Shown in pieces: positions 1-9,200 of a stretch of 64,000 nucleotides of DNA (the first letter of the stretch is position 1; every line of letters starts with the position of its first letter). The position numbers and the translations under genes were made by a program. This stretch comes from an uncultured Lachnospiraceae bacterium. GTDB taxonomy: Bacteria; Bacillota; Clostridia; Lachnospirales; Lachnospiraceae. The stretch is taken from positions 1 through 64,000 of the forward strand of contig CACXAT010000011.1 in assembly GCA_902765725.1 (NCBI GenBank), written 5' to 3'. The notes under the pieces are model-generated. The model made no database searches, was not told where the DNA came from, and worked only from the letters and a program-made list of their open reading frames with translations.

Positions 1-1437
1 AGCTGCCGTCAGATCCATCTCCTCCATGTCCAGTGTAATACTGACATGATGTTTTGCTCCGGAAAGTTTGGACAATAAGCAGACCGTCTCGACATGCACC
101 GTATGCGGGAACATGTCGACCGGCTGTACTTTCTCAAGCCGGTACCCGCCTTCGCACAACAGCTTCAGGTCTCTGGCGAGGGTGGCACTGTCGCAGCTGA
201 CGTAGACCACACGCTCCGGAGCGGTCCGCAGGATCGTGTCGACTACGATTCTGTCCAGGCCCTTGCGGGGCGGGTCAACCACGATCACATCCGGCTTCTC
301 CAGCTCTCCCGCGATATCCTCTGCCTTTCCAACGATAAACTCGCAGTTGCGGATATGATTCAGCTCTGCATTCTTCTTCGCATTGCGTATGGCATCCGGT
401 ATCACTTCGACTCCGGTCACCTTCCCTGCCTTCTGCGCCAGGAAGAGAGATATGGTCCCGGTCCCGCAGTACAGATCCCATACCTTCTCCTGTCCGGTGG
501 GGTCCGCATAGGCCAGTGCCGTTTCGTAGAGTACCCGGGTCTGGGCAGGATTCACCTGATAAAATGATTTCGATGATATTCGATATGTCAGCCCGCCTAT
601 CCGGTCCTCAATATAGTCCTCGCCAAACAGTGCCCGGCTTCCGCCTCCCAGGATTACGTTTGTCTTCGCCTTATTGATATTCAGAACGATACTTGTCAGG
701 CGATCGCCAAGAGCCGCGATCAGGGCTTCTGTCAGCCGCTCTTCCTCCGGCAGTCTGTCCGCGGCAGCTACGATCACCACCATCAGCTGTCCTGTCGCAA
801 AGCCCGCCCGGGTCATTACGTGGCGGATCAGTCCCTTCCCGGTCTCTTCGTCATATGCGCTGACGTGATACTTCTCCATCCAGGCGAGAACCGTCTCCAG
901 AACGATCTGGTTTTCCTCTATCCCTATTACACATCGACGATTGTCGATAATTGAATGTGTGCGTCCTGCGTAGAATCCGGATATGGGTTTTCCGTCCCTG
1001 CCCTGCCCGACCGGGAACTGCGCCTTATTGCGGTATCCCCATGGGTGATCCATGCCGATGATGGGGAAGAATACTCCATCCATACCGCCCTTGATACGAT
1101 GCTCATCGATCTGAAATCCGCCGATCCGTTTCAGATTGCTGAGAACCTTCTGCTCCTTCAGCCGAAGCTGTGCCGCATAGCTCATCTCCTGGATCTGACA
1201 TCCTCCGCAGGCTCTTGCGGCAGGGCACACCGGAGCGACCCGGTCCGGGCTGGGACACAGCACCTCTTCCGTGCGGGCGTAGGCATAGTTCTTCTTAACC
1301 TTCACGATCCTCGCCCGGACCTGGTCCCCTACCACCGAGTCCTTAACGAATAGGGCCATGCCTTCAGCATGGCCTATTCCCAGTCCTTCGTCGGACATGT
1401 CTTCGATTGTGATCTCGACAATATCGTTCTTTTTCAA
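1..1437 (-). CDS. rlmD: 23S rRNA (uracil-5-)-methyltransferase RlmD, partial at window edge
   Basis: Class-I SAM enzyme that methylates a uridine of 23S rRNA to m5U (RlmD/RumA family). The N-terminus (about residues 1-55) fits a TRAM RNA-binding domain. Cysteines 71, 77 and 80 (CPAARACGGC) with a later RRC cysteine match the family [4Fe-4S] site. Further on are the SAM motif DLYCGTGT, the DPPRKG motif and the catalytic YVSCDS cysteine. Translation appears to begin at TTG 1437: an in-frame stop lies about 33 bases upstream, no earlier ATG exists, and GAGAGG sits about 8 bases before it. The C-terminus runs past base 1, including an extension after the usual VETVCLLS end. It lies 47 bp downstream of yhaM on the same strand. 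RlmD is preferred over TrmA because of the Fe-S cysteines; the exact target uridine is inferred from the family. Confidence 0.9.
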   Translation of the reverse strand, partial: MKKNDIVEITIEDMSDEGLGIGHAEGMALFVKDSVVGDQVRARIVKVKKNYAYARTEEVLCPSPDRVAPVCPAARACGGCQIQEMSYAAQLRLKEQKVLSNLKRIGGFQIDEHRIKGGMDGVFFPIIGMDHPWGYRNKAQFPVGQGRDGKPISGFYAGRTHSIIDNRRCVIGIEENQIVLETVLAWMEKYHVSAYDEETGKGLIRHVMTRAGFATGQLMVVIVAAADRLPEEERLTEALIAALGDRLTSIVLNINKAKTNVILGGGSRALFGEDYIEDRIGGLTYRISSKSFYQVNPAQTRVLYETALAYADPTGQEKVWDLYCGTGTISLFLAQKAGKVTGVEVIPDAIRNAKKNAELNHIRNCEFIVGKAEDIAGELEKPDVIVVDPPRKGLDRIVVDTILRTAPERVVYVSCDSATLARDLKLLCEGGYRLEKVQPVDMFPHTVHVETVCLLSKLSGAKHHVSITLDMEEMDLTAA

Positions 1438-1484
1438 ACGCTCTACCTCTCGTCCGGGATGTACATGTCATCCCGCTGTCTGTT

Positions 1485-2435
1485 TTACCATTCGCTGGTC
1501 TTGCGGAAATTGGAATCCAGAAGCCGGTTGAAGCCCAGCCACTCATCCGCTCCGTGGGTCCTGGCTGCAGCGAGGATCTCCTTGATTGTCTCCAGTCTGG
1601 CATCTGTATTGTCCGCCAGATTCAGCGCCATCGCCTCCGCAAGGGCCGGCTTCTTCGGGCTGCCGTATTCAAGCTCACCGTGGTGTGCCAGAATGCAGTG
1701 CTGCAGTTCGCTGCAGAGCCTGTGCGGGAATCCGGGGATCCGTCTGCACGCGGAGCCGATCAGTTCGCTTCCCATAATGATATGGCCCAGCAGCTGTCCG
1801 TCATCCGTATAGTCATTTGCCGGGAAATTGGAGATCTCCTTCAGCTTTCCCACATCATGGAAGGCCGCTGCCGTGAGCAGAAGATCCCTGTTCAGATATT
1901 CATACTGGGCACAGTAGTAATCGCACAGTTTCACAACGGACAGTGTATGCTCGCACAGTCCTCCGACAAAGCTGTGATGTATGGTCTTGGCCGCAGAATG
2001 CTGGCAGAAGGCACTCTCGAAGGAAGGATCCTTGAAATACTTGTCGATCAGTGCCCTCAGCCACTGGTTCTTCACCGAATCGAGGATCTGTGTCAGTTCC
2101 CCGTACATGTCCTTCGTGTCTCTCTCACTGACCGGCAGATAATCCTCCGGTACGTACTCACCCGCGCGGGCAACCCTGACCCTCTTGATATTCAGCTGCA
2201 GATTATTCTGAAAGCTGGTCACCTCTCCGACCACATAGATGTAATCCAGCGGCGCAAATTCTTCGATTCCGGTGGAATTCGGATCCCAGATCTTGCAGTC
2301 GATCGATCCGGTCTTATCCTGCAGTGTAACGTTCTCGTATTCCTTTCCCGCCTTCGAGGTCGCTGTCTGTCTGTGTCTGCACAGATATACTCCTCCGACC
2401 TGATCTCCCTCTCTCAGCGTTTCAATATATTTCAT
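1485..2435 (-). CDS. yhaM: 3'-5' exoribonuclease YhaM-type (OB fold + HD domain)
   Basis: 316-residue protein with the two-domain plan of YhaM, a 3'-to-5' exonuclease of Gram-positive RNA turnover. Residues about 10-95 form an OB-fold nucleic-acid-binding domain (YLCRHRQTATSKAGKEYENV start). Residues about 150-290 form an HD metal-dependent domain with HHSFVGGLCEH, FHDVGKLKE and a later HH (AHHGELEYGSPKKP). The length is normal for the family (about 310). The ATG at 2435 follows an AGGAAGGACT stretch. It probably shares a transcript with rlmD 47 bp downstream. The cellular role is taken from the family. Confidence 0.88.
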   Translation of the reverse strand: MKYIETLREGDQVGGVYLCRHRQTATSKAGKEYENVTLQDKTGSIDCKIWDPNSTGIEEFAPLDYIYVVGEVTSFQNNLQLNIKRVRVARAGEYVPEDYLPVSERDTKDMYGELTQILDSVKNQWLRALIDKYFKDPSFESAFCQHSAAKTIHHSFVGGLCEHTLSVVKLCDYYCAQYEYLNRDLLLTAAAFHDVGKLKEISNFPANDYTDDGQLLGHIIMGSELIGSACRRIPGFPHRLCSELQHCILAHHGELEYGSPKKPALAEAMALNLADNTDARLETIKEILAAARTHGADEWLGFNRLLDSNFRKTSEW

Positions 2436-2520
2436 TTTAAGTCCTTCCTAATCAGGATCTGTATATGCCCCTGACAGCAGTCCGTATCTATCTGCCAACC
2501 ATCTTACCACGCCAGAACGT

Positions 2521-5283
2521 TTACGAAAAGTCATCTCTGCTGAGCAAGTCCGCAAATGGCCTGTTTCTGCCCGATACCGGAGACTGCAGATAGTCAGAGC
2601 GTATCTCTTTCTCGGCCCTTCCGATCTCCTCCTGCAGGTCCGCTGCGGAGTATCTTCTGGCCCCTGCGCCCCAGATGATCAGCTGCTCGGCGTTATCACT
2701 GGTCGCTACGGTGATATCGAACTCAGAGCCCATTCTGTGAACGGCCTTTTCTATGTAGCGGTCGGCAGTTTCCGCCTCTTTGGTATATACGATATAGATA
2801 TCGTGATATTTCTCGACTCTCTGTGTTCCGCCCGGAACCCTGTAGGCGTCAAACACCAGGATCACACTGGTCTGTGTGAACCCCTGATAGTTGCTGAGTA
2901 TCTCAGCCAGCTTTGTCCTGGCCGCGTTCAGTTCCTTTCCTGCCAGGCTGCGCAGCTGCTCCCATGCATAGATGATGTTGTATCCGTCTACCAGCAGAAT
3001 CGGTTCCTTCTTCTCCACCTTCCGCGGTCTGTGCATCCCTGTGGGGCCGTGCCTTCCGCCTCCGAAGAAGTTCTCTTTGTATCCTCCCAGATCCTTTCTC
3101 ACGATCTTGCCGTAGGTCCTCTCAAAGATCGCCTGAAGTTCTTCGGCGGACGCCTCGTGGCGGCGGTAATTCTCGAATCCACTCTGCCAGTCCTCCGCCT
3201 GTGGTCCGTCCGCTCCCACGGCAGGATCCGGATCGGCATCTCTGGAAGACAGAAGCGGAACGTGTGCCATCCCGTCGACCTCGTCCCAGGGGACTTCAAA
3301 TCCCGCTCCATGGGCGCAGAAGACAGACCATGTCGGATTGCGAAGGTCACGCTCCGGCTCATAAGCGAATCTCTCGATCACTTCCTCCGGGTTGTGACAG
3401 GGCCCGTAGCCGCGCATTTTCAGGGTGAGCGCTCCGCGCCCCGAGGTATAGGCCCTCACATCCGCCTGGTAGTTGCGCATGGTTGAGACCGGCGCGTAGC
3501 CTGTGATGCGGGCAAATGTGCCGTCCGTCTCAGGGGCATCCGCATGGCCCGCAAAATTGCCTATGTCAAGGATGGCCCTGCCGATCTGTGCAGCCGGTAT
3601 GTCCAGAACGAAATCATAGTAGGGCTCCAGCAGCACGCTCTCACATTTCATAAGACCCTGCCGCAGAGCGCGTCTCCCGGCCTGGCGAAAGTCTCCGCCC
3701 ACTGTATGTTTGATATGGGAGCGGCCCGAGACCAGTGTCACCCGGACATCCGTCAGCTCGCTTCCCGTAAGGACTCCGACCTGCCGGTGCGCCTTCAGCA
3801 TGTTCAGGATCAGCCTCTGCCAGTGCCTTGCGAGGATATCCGTAGAGCAGGCGCTGTCATACTGGATCCCCGATCCCTTCTCACCGGGTTCCAGCACCAG
3901 ATGCACCTCCGCATAGTGGCGCAGGGGTTCAAAATGTCCGACGCCCTCCGCGCTGCTGCATATCGTTTCTTTATATACGATCCGGCCCTCGCCGAAGGAG
4001 ACCGGCACATTGTACCTGCTCTGAACGATGGACTGGAGGATCTGCGTCTGGACCTCTCCCATGACCCGGATATGGATCGCCCCGCTGCGGTCATCCAGCC
4101 TGGGTTCGATCTCGGGGATCTCCTCTGACAGCTCCCTCATCTTTCCGTACATCTGCAGCCGGTCGATGCTGTCCGGCCAGATCAGGTCATAGGACAGGAC
4201 CGGTTCCGTAAGGGTCTCCCCCGTCCCGGCGAACGCCCCGTAGGTCTGTGAGCAGAAGGATTCATTCAGTCCGGTCACGGCCACGATCTGGCCTGCGGAC
4301 ACTTCCTCCGCCGCTGTAAACTTCTCTCCAGAATACAGACGGATCTGCGTTATCTTCTCCGCCGGGCCTCCCGGCGCGGGGGCGTCTTTTTCAGAGGCCG
4401 CATCATCAAAAGACAGACTGTCCTGTGCAGTCTCAGAGTCTGTCTCCTCGCTTCGCGCAGGTGCGTCAAGATTGCCTGAGATAAGGCTCCGCACCTTCAT
4501 GCTGCCGCCTGTCAGCTTCAGCCAGGTCAGGCGGTTTCCTTTTTCATCCCTCGAGATCTTATAGCAGAGCGCCCCGAATTCGTCCGAATACTCCTTCGTC
4601 CTGGCAAAATAAGCGATGCCGTCTATCAGCTCCTGCACGCCTTCCATCTTCAGGGCCGAACCGCCGTAGACCGGAAACAGCTCCCGCTGCTCATACAGCT
4701 GCCTGACCGCGTCATCCGTTACCGTACCGCTCTCCAGATAACTCTCCAGCACGGTCTCCGAGCACATCGCGATCTGCTCGCACAGATCCGGATCCTTCTC
4801 CTGCCACCCCTGAAAGGAGATACAGTGCTCGTCCAGATGCTCCTGCAGATCCCTCTCCACACGCTGCAGATCCGCGCCATCCTGATCCATCTTATTGACA
4901 AAGATCAGTGTCGGCAGCTGATAGCGCTCCAGAAGCTTCCACAGCTCCAGTGTGTGTCCTGTCACACCGTCGGCAGCGCTGATCAGCAAAAGCGCCATAT
5001 CCGCCACCGCCAGCGTCCGCTCTGTCTCCGCAGTAAAGTCCACATGGCCCGGCGTGTCCAGCAGGGTTATGTCCCTGTCATGCATGCGCAGACGCGCCAT
5101 CTTGGAGAAGATGGTGATCCCCCGGCTTCTCTCCAGCTCGTGCGTATCCAGAAATGAATCCTGATGATCGACCCGCCCTGCCTTGCGGATCGTGCCCGTC
5201 AGGTAGAGAAAACTCTCTGACAGTGTAGTCTTCCCCGCATCCACTGCTGCAAGGACAGCCAGATTCACGCAACTGCTTTTCAT
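2521..5283 (-). CDS. TetM-like ribosomal-protection translation GTPase fused to a C-terminal Rae1/YacP NYN endoribonuclease domain
   Basis: 920-residue two-part protein. Residues 1 to about 650 resemble the TetM/TetO ribosomal-protection branch of EF-G-type GTPases. G1 is AAVDAGKTT (12-20), followed by RSRGITI, DTPGH and NKMD, then EF-G-like domains with the family YKETI segment. About residues 270-310 carry an acidic, low-complexity insert. Residues about 760-900 match the NYN/PIN nuclease Rae1 (YacP): LLVDGYNIIYAW, VFDAYRV, TKEAETADRYIEK, TSDNAEQ. Rae1 of Bacillus cuts mRNA inside ribosomes, so joining it to a factor that binds the same ribosomal site is functionally suggestive. The ATG at 5283 is preceded by GGGGAAGGG. 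Tetracycline resistance should not be assumed: many Clostridia carry such chromosomal factors. The fusion is seen directly; its function is inferred. Confidence 0.85.
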   Translation of the reverse strand: MKSSCVNLAVLAAVDAGKTTLSESFLYLTGTIRKAGRVDHQDSFLDTHELERSRGITIFSKMARLRMHDRDITLLDTPGHVDFTAETERTLAVADMALLLISAADGVTGHTLELWKLLERYQLPTLIFVNKMDQDGADLQRVERDLQEHLDEHCISFQGWQEKDPDLCEQIAMCSETVLESYLESGTVTDDAVRQLYEQRELFPVYGGSALKMEGVQELIDGIAYFARTKEYSDEFGALCYKISRDEKGNRLTWLKLTGGSMKVRSLISGNLDAPARSEETDSETAQDSLSFDDAASEKDAPAPGGPAEKITQIRLYSGEKFTAAEEVSAGQIVAVTGLNESFCSQTYGAFAGTGETLTEPVLSYDLIWPDSIDRLQMYGKMRELSEEIPEIEPRLDDRSGAIHIRVMGEVQTQILQSIVQSRYNVPVSFGEGRIVYKETICSSAEGVGHFEPLRHYAEVHLVLEPGEKGSGIQYDSACSTDILARHWQRLILNMLKAHRQVGVLTGSELTDVRVTLVSGRSHIKHTVGGDFRQAGRRALRQGLMKCESVLLEPYYDFVLDIPAAQIGRAILDIGNFAGHADAPETDGTFARITGYAPVSTMRNYQADVRAYTSGRGALTLKMRGYGPCHNPEEVIERFAYEPERDLRNPTWSVFCAHGAGFEVPWDEVDGMAHVPLLSSRDADPDPAVGADGPQAEDWQSGFENYRRHEASAEELQAIFERTYGKIVRKDLGGYKENFFGGGRHGPTGMHRPRKVEKKEPILLVDGYNIIYAWEQLRSLAGKELNAARTKLAEILSNYQGFTQTSVILVFDAYRVPGGTQRVEKYHDIYIVYTKEAETADRYIEKAVHRMGSEFDITVATSDNAEQLIIWGAGARRYSAADLQEEIGRAEKEIRSDYLQSPVSGRNRPFADLLSRDDFS

Positions 5284-5371
5284 TGAATTCTCCCTTCCCC
5301 TCTGATGCTTCTGCAGGATTTTAGATTGATTTTAACGTAAGCACTGATCTTTCGCAATGTCATATAATATT

Positions 5372-5400
5372 CTGACAAATCAGACGAATAATGTTATACT
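5372..5400 (+). promoter_or_regulatory. Sigma-70-type promoter of the response regulator gene
   Basis: CTGACA (5372-5377) and TATACT (5395-5400) are separated by exactly 17 bases and point toward the regulator at 5507. The leader that follows contains a small GCAGG/CCTGC hairpin (about 5405-5420). Confidence 0.65.
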
Positions 5401-5506
5401 GACTGCAGGGTATCCTGCTGCAGATCATGATGGACTCAGTATACCGGCTTGCGGTCGTCAGCAGCAGTCATTCTGTAACCGGCAGTAATAAGGAGAAGGT
5501 CCGGGC

Positions 5507-6205
5507 ATGGCAGAAAAGCAAAGGATTCTGATCGTTGATACAGACGAAAAACTGACAGCGCAGATCACAGATGCGCTCACGAAAGAGAATTATGAGACCA
5601 TGATGGTCAATGACCTCACATCCAACATTGATCCATGTGAGTTCTTCCGTCCTGACCTGATCGTATTCGACCCGGTCATCAGCGGAAGCGATCCCTATCA
5701 GAGACTGCAGAAGTTCTGGAATACCTACAGGATCCCCACACTTGTAATCAGCAAGAAGGATGACGTGATCTCCAAGGTGATCAGTCTGGAGATGGGGGCG
5801 GACGACTATCTGGTCAAGCCCTTCGACATGCGTGAATTCCTGGCAAGGATACACGCTCTCCTGCGCCGTTCCCTCCTCAGCATGCGGACGCTGAGATCCG
5901 GTGTCGATACGGTGGAATATCCCGATCTCAGGATCAGCCTGAATAACTATTCCGTTTACTACAAGGGCAAGAAGACAGCAATGCCGCCTAAGGAGATCGA
6001 GCTTCTGTATTTCCTTGCAAGCTCGCCCAACCAGGTATTTACCAGGGATCAGCTCCTGAGCCATATCTGGGGATATGACTACGCCGGCGATACCCGTACG
6101 GTGGATGTACATATAAAGCGCCTGCGCCGGAAACTTCCGGCAACAGACGCCTGGTCGATCGCAACTGTGTGGGGAATCGGCTATAAGTTCCAGGTCAATT
6201 CCTGA
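5507..6205 (+). CDS. OmpR/PhoB-family response regulator (orphan)
   Basis: 232-residue two-domain regulator. The N-terminal receiver domain (about 6-120) has the acidic pocket after ILIVDTDE, probable phospho-acceptor Asp55 (LIVFDP) and the conserved Lys104 of DDYLVKPFD. The C-terminal winged helix (about 135-230) shows the PhoB-type ending RDQLLSHIWGYDY, TRTVDVHIKRLRRK and GIGYKF. AAGGAGAAGG precedes ATG 5507. No histidine kinase is adjacent: the genes on both sides are on the opposite strand and belong to other pathways. It is therefore an orphan here, and its partner and targets cannot be read from the window. Confidence 0.93.
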   Translation: MAEKQRILIVDTDEKLTAQITDALTKENYETMMVNDLTSNIDPCEFFRPDLIVFDPVISGSDPYQRLQKFWNTYRIPTLVISKKDDVISKVISLEMGADDYLVKPFDMREFLARIHALLRRSLLSMRTLRSGVDTVEYPDLRISLNNYSVYYKGKKTAMPPKEIELLYFLASSPNQVFTRDQLLSHIWGYDYAGDTRTVDVHIKRLRRKLPATDAWSIATVWGIGYKFQVNS

Positions 6206-6232
6206 CCCGGCTCCTGCCGGTCATCCGCATTC

Positions 6233-9200
6233 TCAGCCTCTCATCTTTCCCGGAGTCAGCGAGACATTCTCCGCTCCGAACTTCTCCTCAAGGCTGCGGA
6301 TCATACTCTCGGGAAGATACATCTTCTGTGCAAAGGACAGATTCTTCACACTTCTTGGATTCTCTACATAGATAGAGATCCTCTCCGCCGGAGATGCCTT
6401 CTCTGCATCCGGCAGTTTCTGACTCTCCAGCAGGATCCTGCTGACCGTCTGTGCCTGCAGCGCATAGGCGTCTACCGTTGGGAACTTGAGCCACAGTCCC
6501 TGCGGGGTCTCGGCGAATCTCCAGATCCTGTCCGCGATCAGCTTGGCAGGCTTATTGTCCTCCAGGGAAACACGGCCGCTGACAAATAACCTCTCCTCCG
6601 CTCCGATTCTGGACCGGTACTTCTCATACACGCGGGGGAATACCAGCACTTCCAGCGATCCCACCAGATCCTCGATCTGAAGAAATGCCATGGTCTGTCC
6701 ATTCCTGGTATACTTGACCGTCACATCTTCCACGATGCCTCCGACCACTGCAAGCGCCTGGTCATTGAGCCTGTCCGCCTGTCCGCTCTCATCATCAATG
6801 GCAAAATCCGAAGACAGGGCTGTGATGTTCTTTCTCCAGAGTGCCTCATACCTCTCCAGCGGATGGCCGCTGGCATAGATCCCCAGCACCTCCTTCTCAA
6901 ACGCAAGGAGCTGCTCCTTATCATATTCGGGAACATCCGGCAGCTGTACGCCCGGATCGAAGGCCTGCTCCCCCTCTCCGGAGCCGAAATAATCAAACAG
7001 AGACATCTGTCCCGTAAGCTGGCTCTTTCTCTCCCTGGCCGCCGAATCAAAGACCTGGCCATACACCAGCATCATCTGTCTGCGGTTCCCTCCCAGGGAA
7101 TCGAACGCCCCCGCCTTGATAAAGTTCTCGGCCGCCTTCTTGTTGACCTGGGAGGATACGCGGCGGGCAAATGAATTCAGGTCCGTGTATCTTCCGTCCC
7201 TGTCTCTCTCCTCCAGGATGGCCCGGATGACCGGCCGCCCCACGGACTTGATCGCGCCGAGAGCATACCGGATCTTTCCGGTCTGCCTGCCTTCCTCATC
7301 CTCCAGGTAGGTGACGGAAAAGCCTTCGCGGCTCTCATTTACATCAGGGGGAAGAATGCTGATCCCCATGCCCCGGCTCACCATGATATACTCTGCTACC
7401 TTCCCGGGATTATCGATCACGGAGGTCATGAGCGCTGCCATGAATTCCACAGGATAGTGATACTTCAGCCACGCGGTCTGATAGGTGACCACAGCATAGG
7501 ACGTGGAATGCGCCTTATTAAACGCGTATTCCGCGAAGCTCATCATACTGTCGAAGATCTTGTTGGCCGTCTTCTCATCGATCCCCTTCGCTGCGCAGCC
7601 CGGAACGTTCTCCTCCTTATTGCCGTAGACGAAGTTCCTGCGCTCTTTCGCCATGACAGAGGCCTTCTTCTTGGACATGGCCCTGCGCACCAGGTCACTT
7701 CTGCCAAATGAATATCCGCCCAGTTCCCGGACGATCTGCATGACCTGCTCCTGGTATACGATGCAGCCGTAAGTCGTCTTCAGGATGCTCTCCAGCTCCG
7801 GAGTTTCGTAGTGGATCGCCTCCTGATTCTCCTTGCCCCTGATGTAGGAAGGAATGAAGCTCATCGGACCCGGTCTGTACAGAGCGATTCCCGCGATCAG
7901 GTCTTCAAGACAGTTCGGCTTGAGTTCCTTCATGAAGCTCTTCATGCCTGCGGATTCAAGCTGGAAGATACCGTCACATTTGCCGGTCGTTATATAATCG
8001 TACACGTCCGCGTCATCCGTCCCGACCCGCGCGATGTCGAGCATCCCGTTCTCCAGCTTCGGGGATCTCTCCCACACACTGCTCCCGTGGCCGGTGAGGC
8101 GCACCTGCTCCATCTCATGCTCGGAAGCCATGCGGACGGCATCCTCTATCACGGTGAGGGTGCGAAGCCCCAGAAAGTCCATTTTCAGCAGTCCCAGGTG
8201 CTCTACCGTATCCTTGGTGAACTGCGTCACCAGGTTTCCGTCGGAAGTTCTTGCGAGCGGGACGAAATCATCCACGTTCCTCTGGCAGATCACAACGCCT
8301 GCCGCGTGGGTGGAGGCATGCCTGGGCAGTCCCTCCAGCTTCCTCGCCATGTCGATCAGCGTTTTGATCTGGGGATCCGAATCATACATGTTCTTCAGAT
8401 CCTGGCTGACCTGCAGCGCCACGTCGATCGTCATCTTCTTCGCAGAATCGATGGGATTACGCATGGGGATCTGCTTGGAGATCGTATCGCACAGCGAATA
8501 GGGAAGGTCCAGGACTCTTCCCACGTCCCTGACCACGCCGCGCGGCTGCAGGGTTCCGAAGGTGATGATCTGCGCCACGTCATCCTTGCCGTACTTGCGC
8601 ACTACATAGTCAATGACCTCCTGCCTTCTCTCATAGGCGAAGTCAATGTCGATATCCGGCATGGAGACACGCTCCGGATTCAGGAAGCGCTCAAACAGAA
8701 GGCTGTAGCGGATCGGGTCAAGCTGGGTGATCCCGAGGGCGTAGGATACGAGGCTTCCCGCAGCGGAGCCTCTTCCGGGACCGACGGAGATCCCGACGCT
8801 CCTTGCATACCGTACATAGTCCCACACGATCAGGAAATAATCGACAAATCCCATGGAGCGTATGATATTCAGCTCACTGTCCAGGCGCTCCTGCAGCTCC
8901 TGTGTCACCTCATCGTAGCGCTCCGCCATCCCGGCGCGGCACAGCTCGTTGAGATACTCCCAGGCGCTTTTTCCGTCAGGAACGTCGAACCTGGGGAGCT
9001 TATACTGTCCAAACTCTATGGTGACATTGCACCGCTGTGCGATCTTCTGCGTATTCTCCAGGGCCTGCGGCGCATAGGGAAACAGCTGCGCCATCTGCTC
9101 CGGGCTCTTGACGAAATACTGTCCGCCCTCATAGCGCAGGCGGTCCTCGTCCGATACCTTCTTGCCGGTCTGGATACACAGCAGAACGTCGTGAGCCTCT

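Noticed and set aside
2521..5283. Tetracycline-resistance gene
   Set aside because: The GTPase resembles TetM/TetO, but the Rae1 fusion and chromosomal context fit a housekeeping factor; resistance cannot be claimed from sequence.
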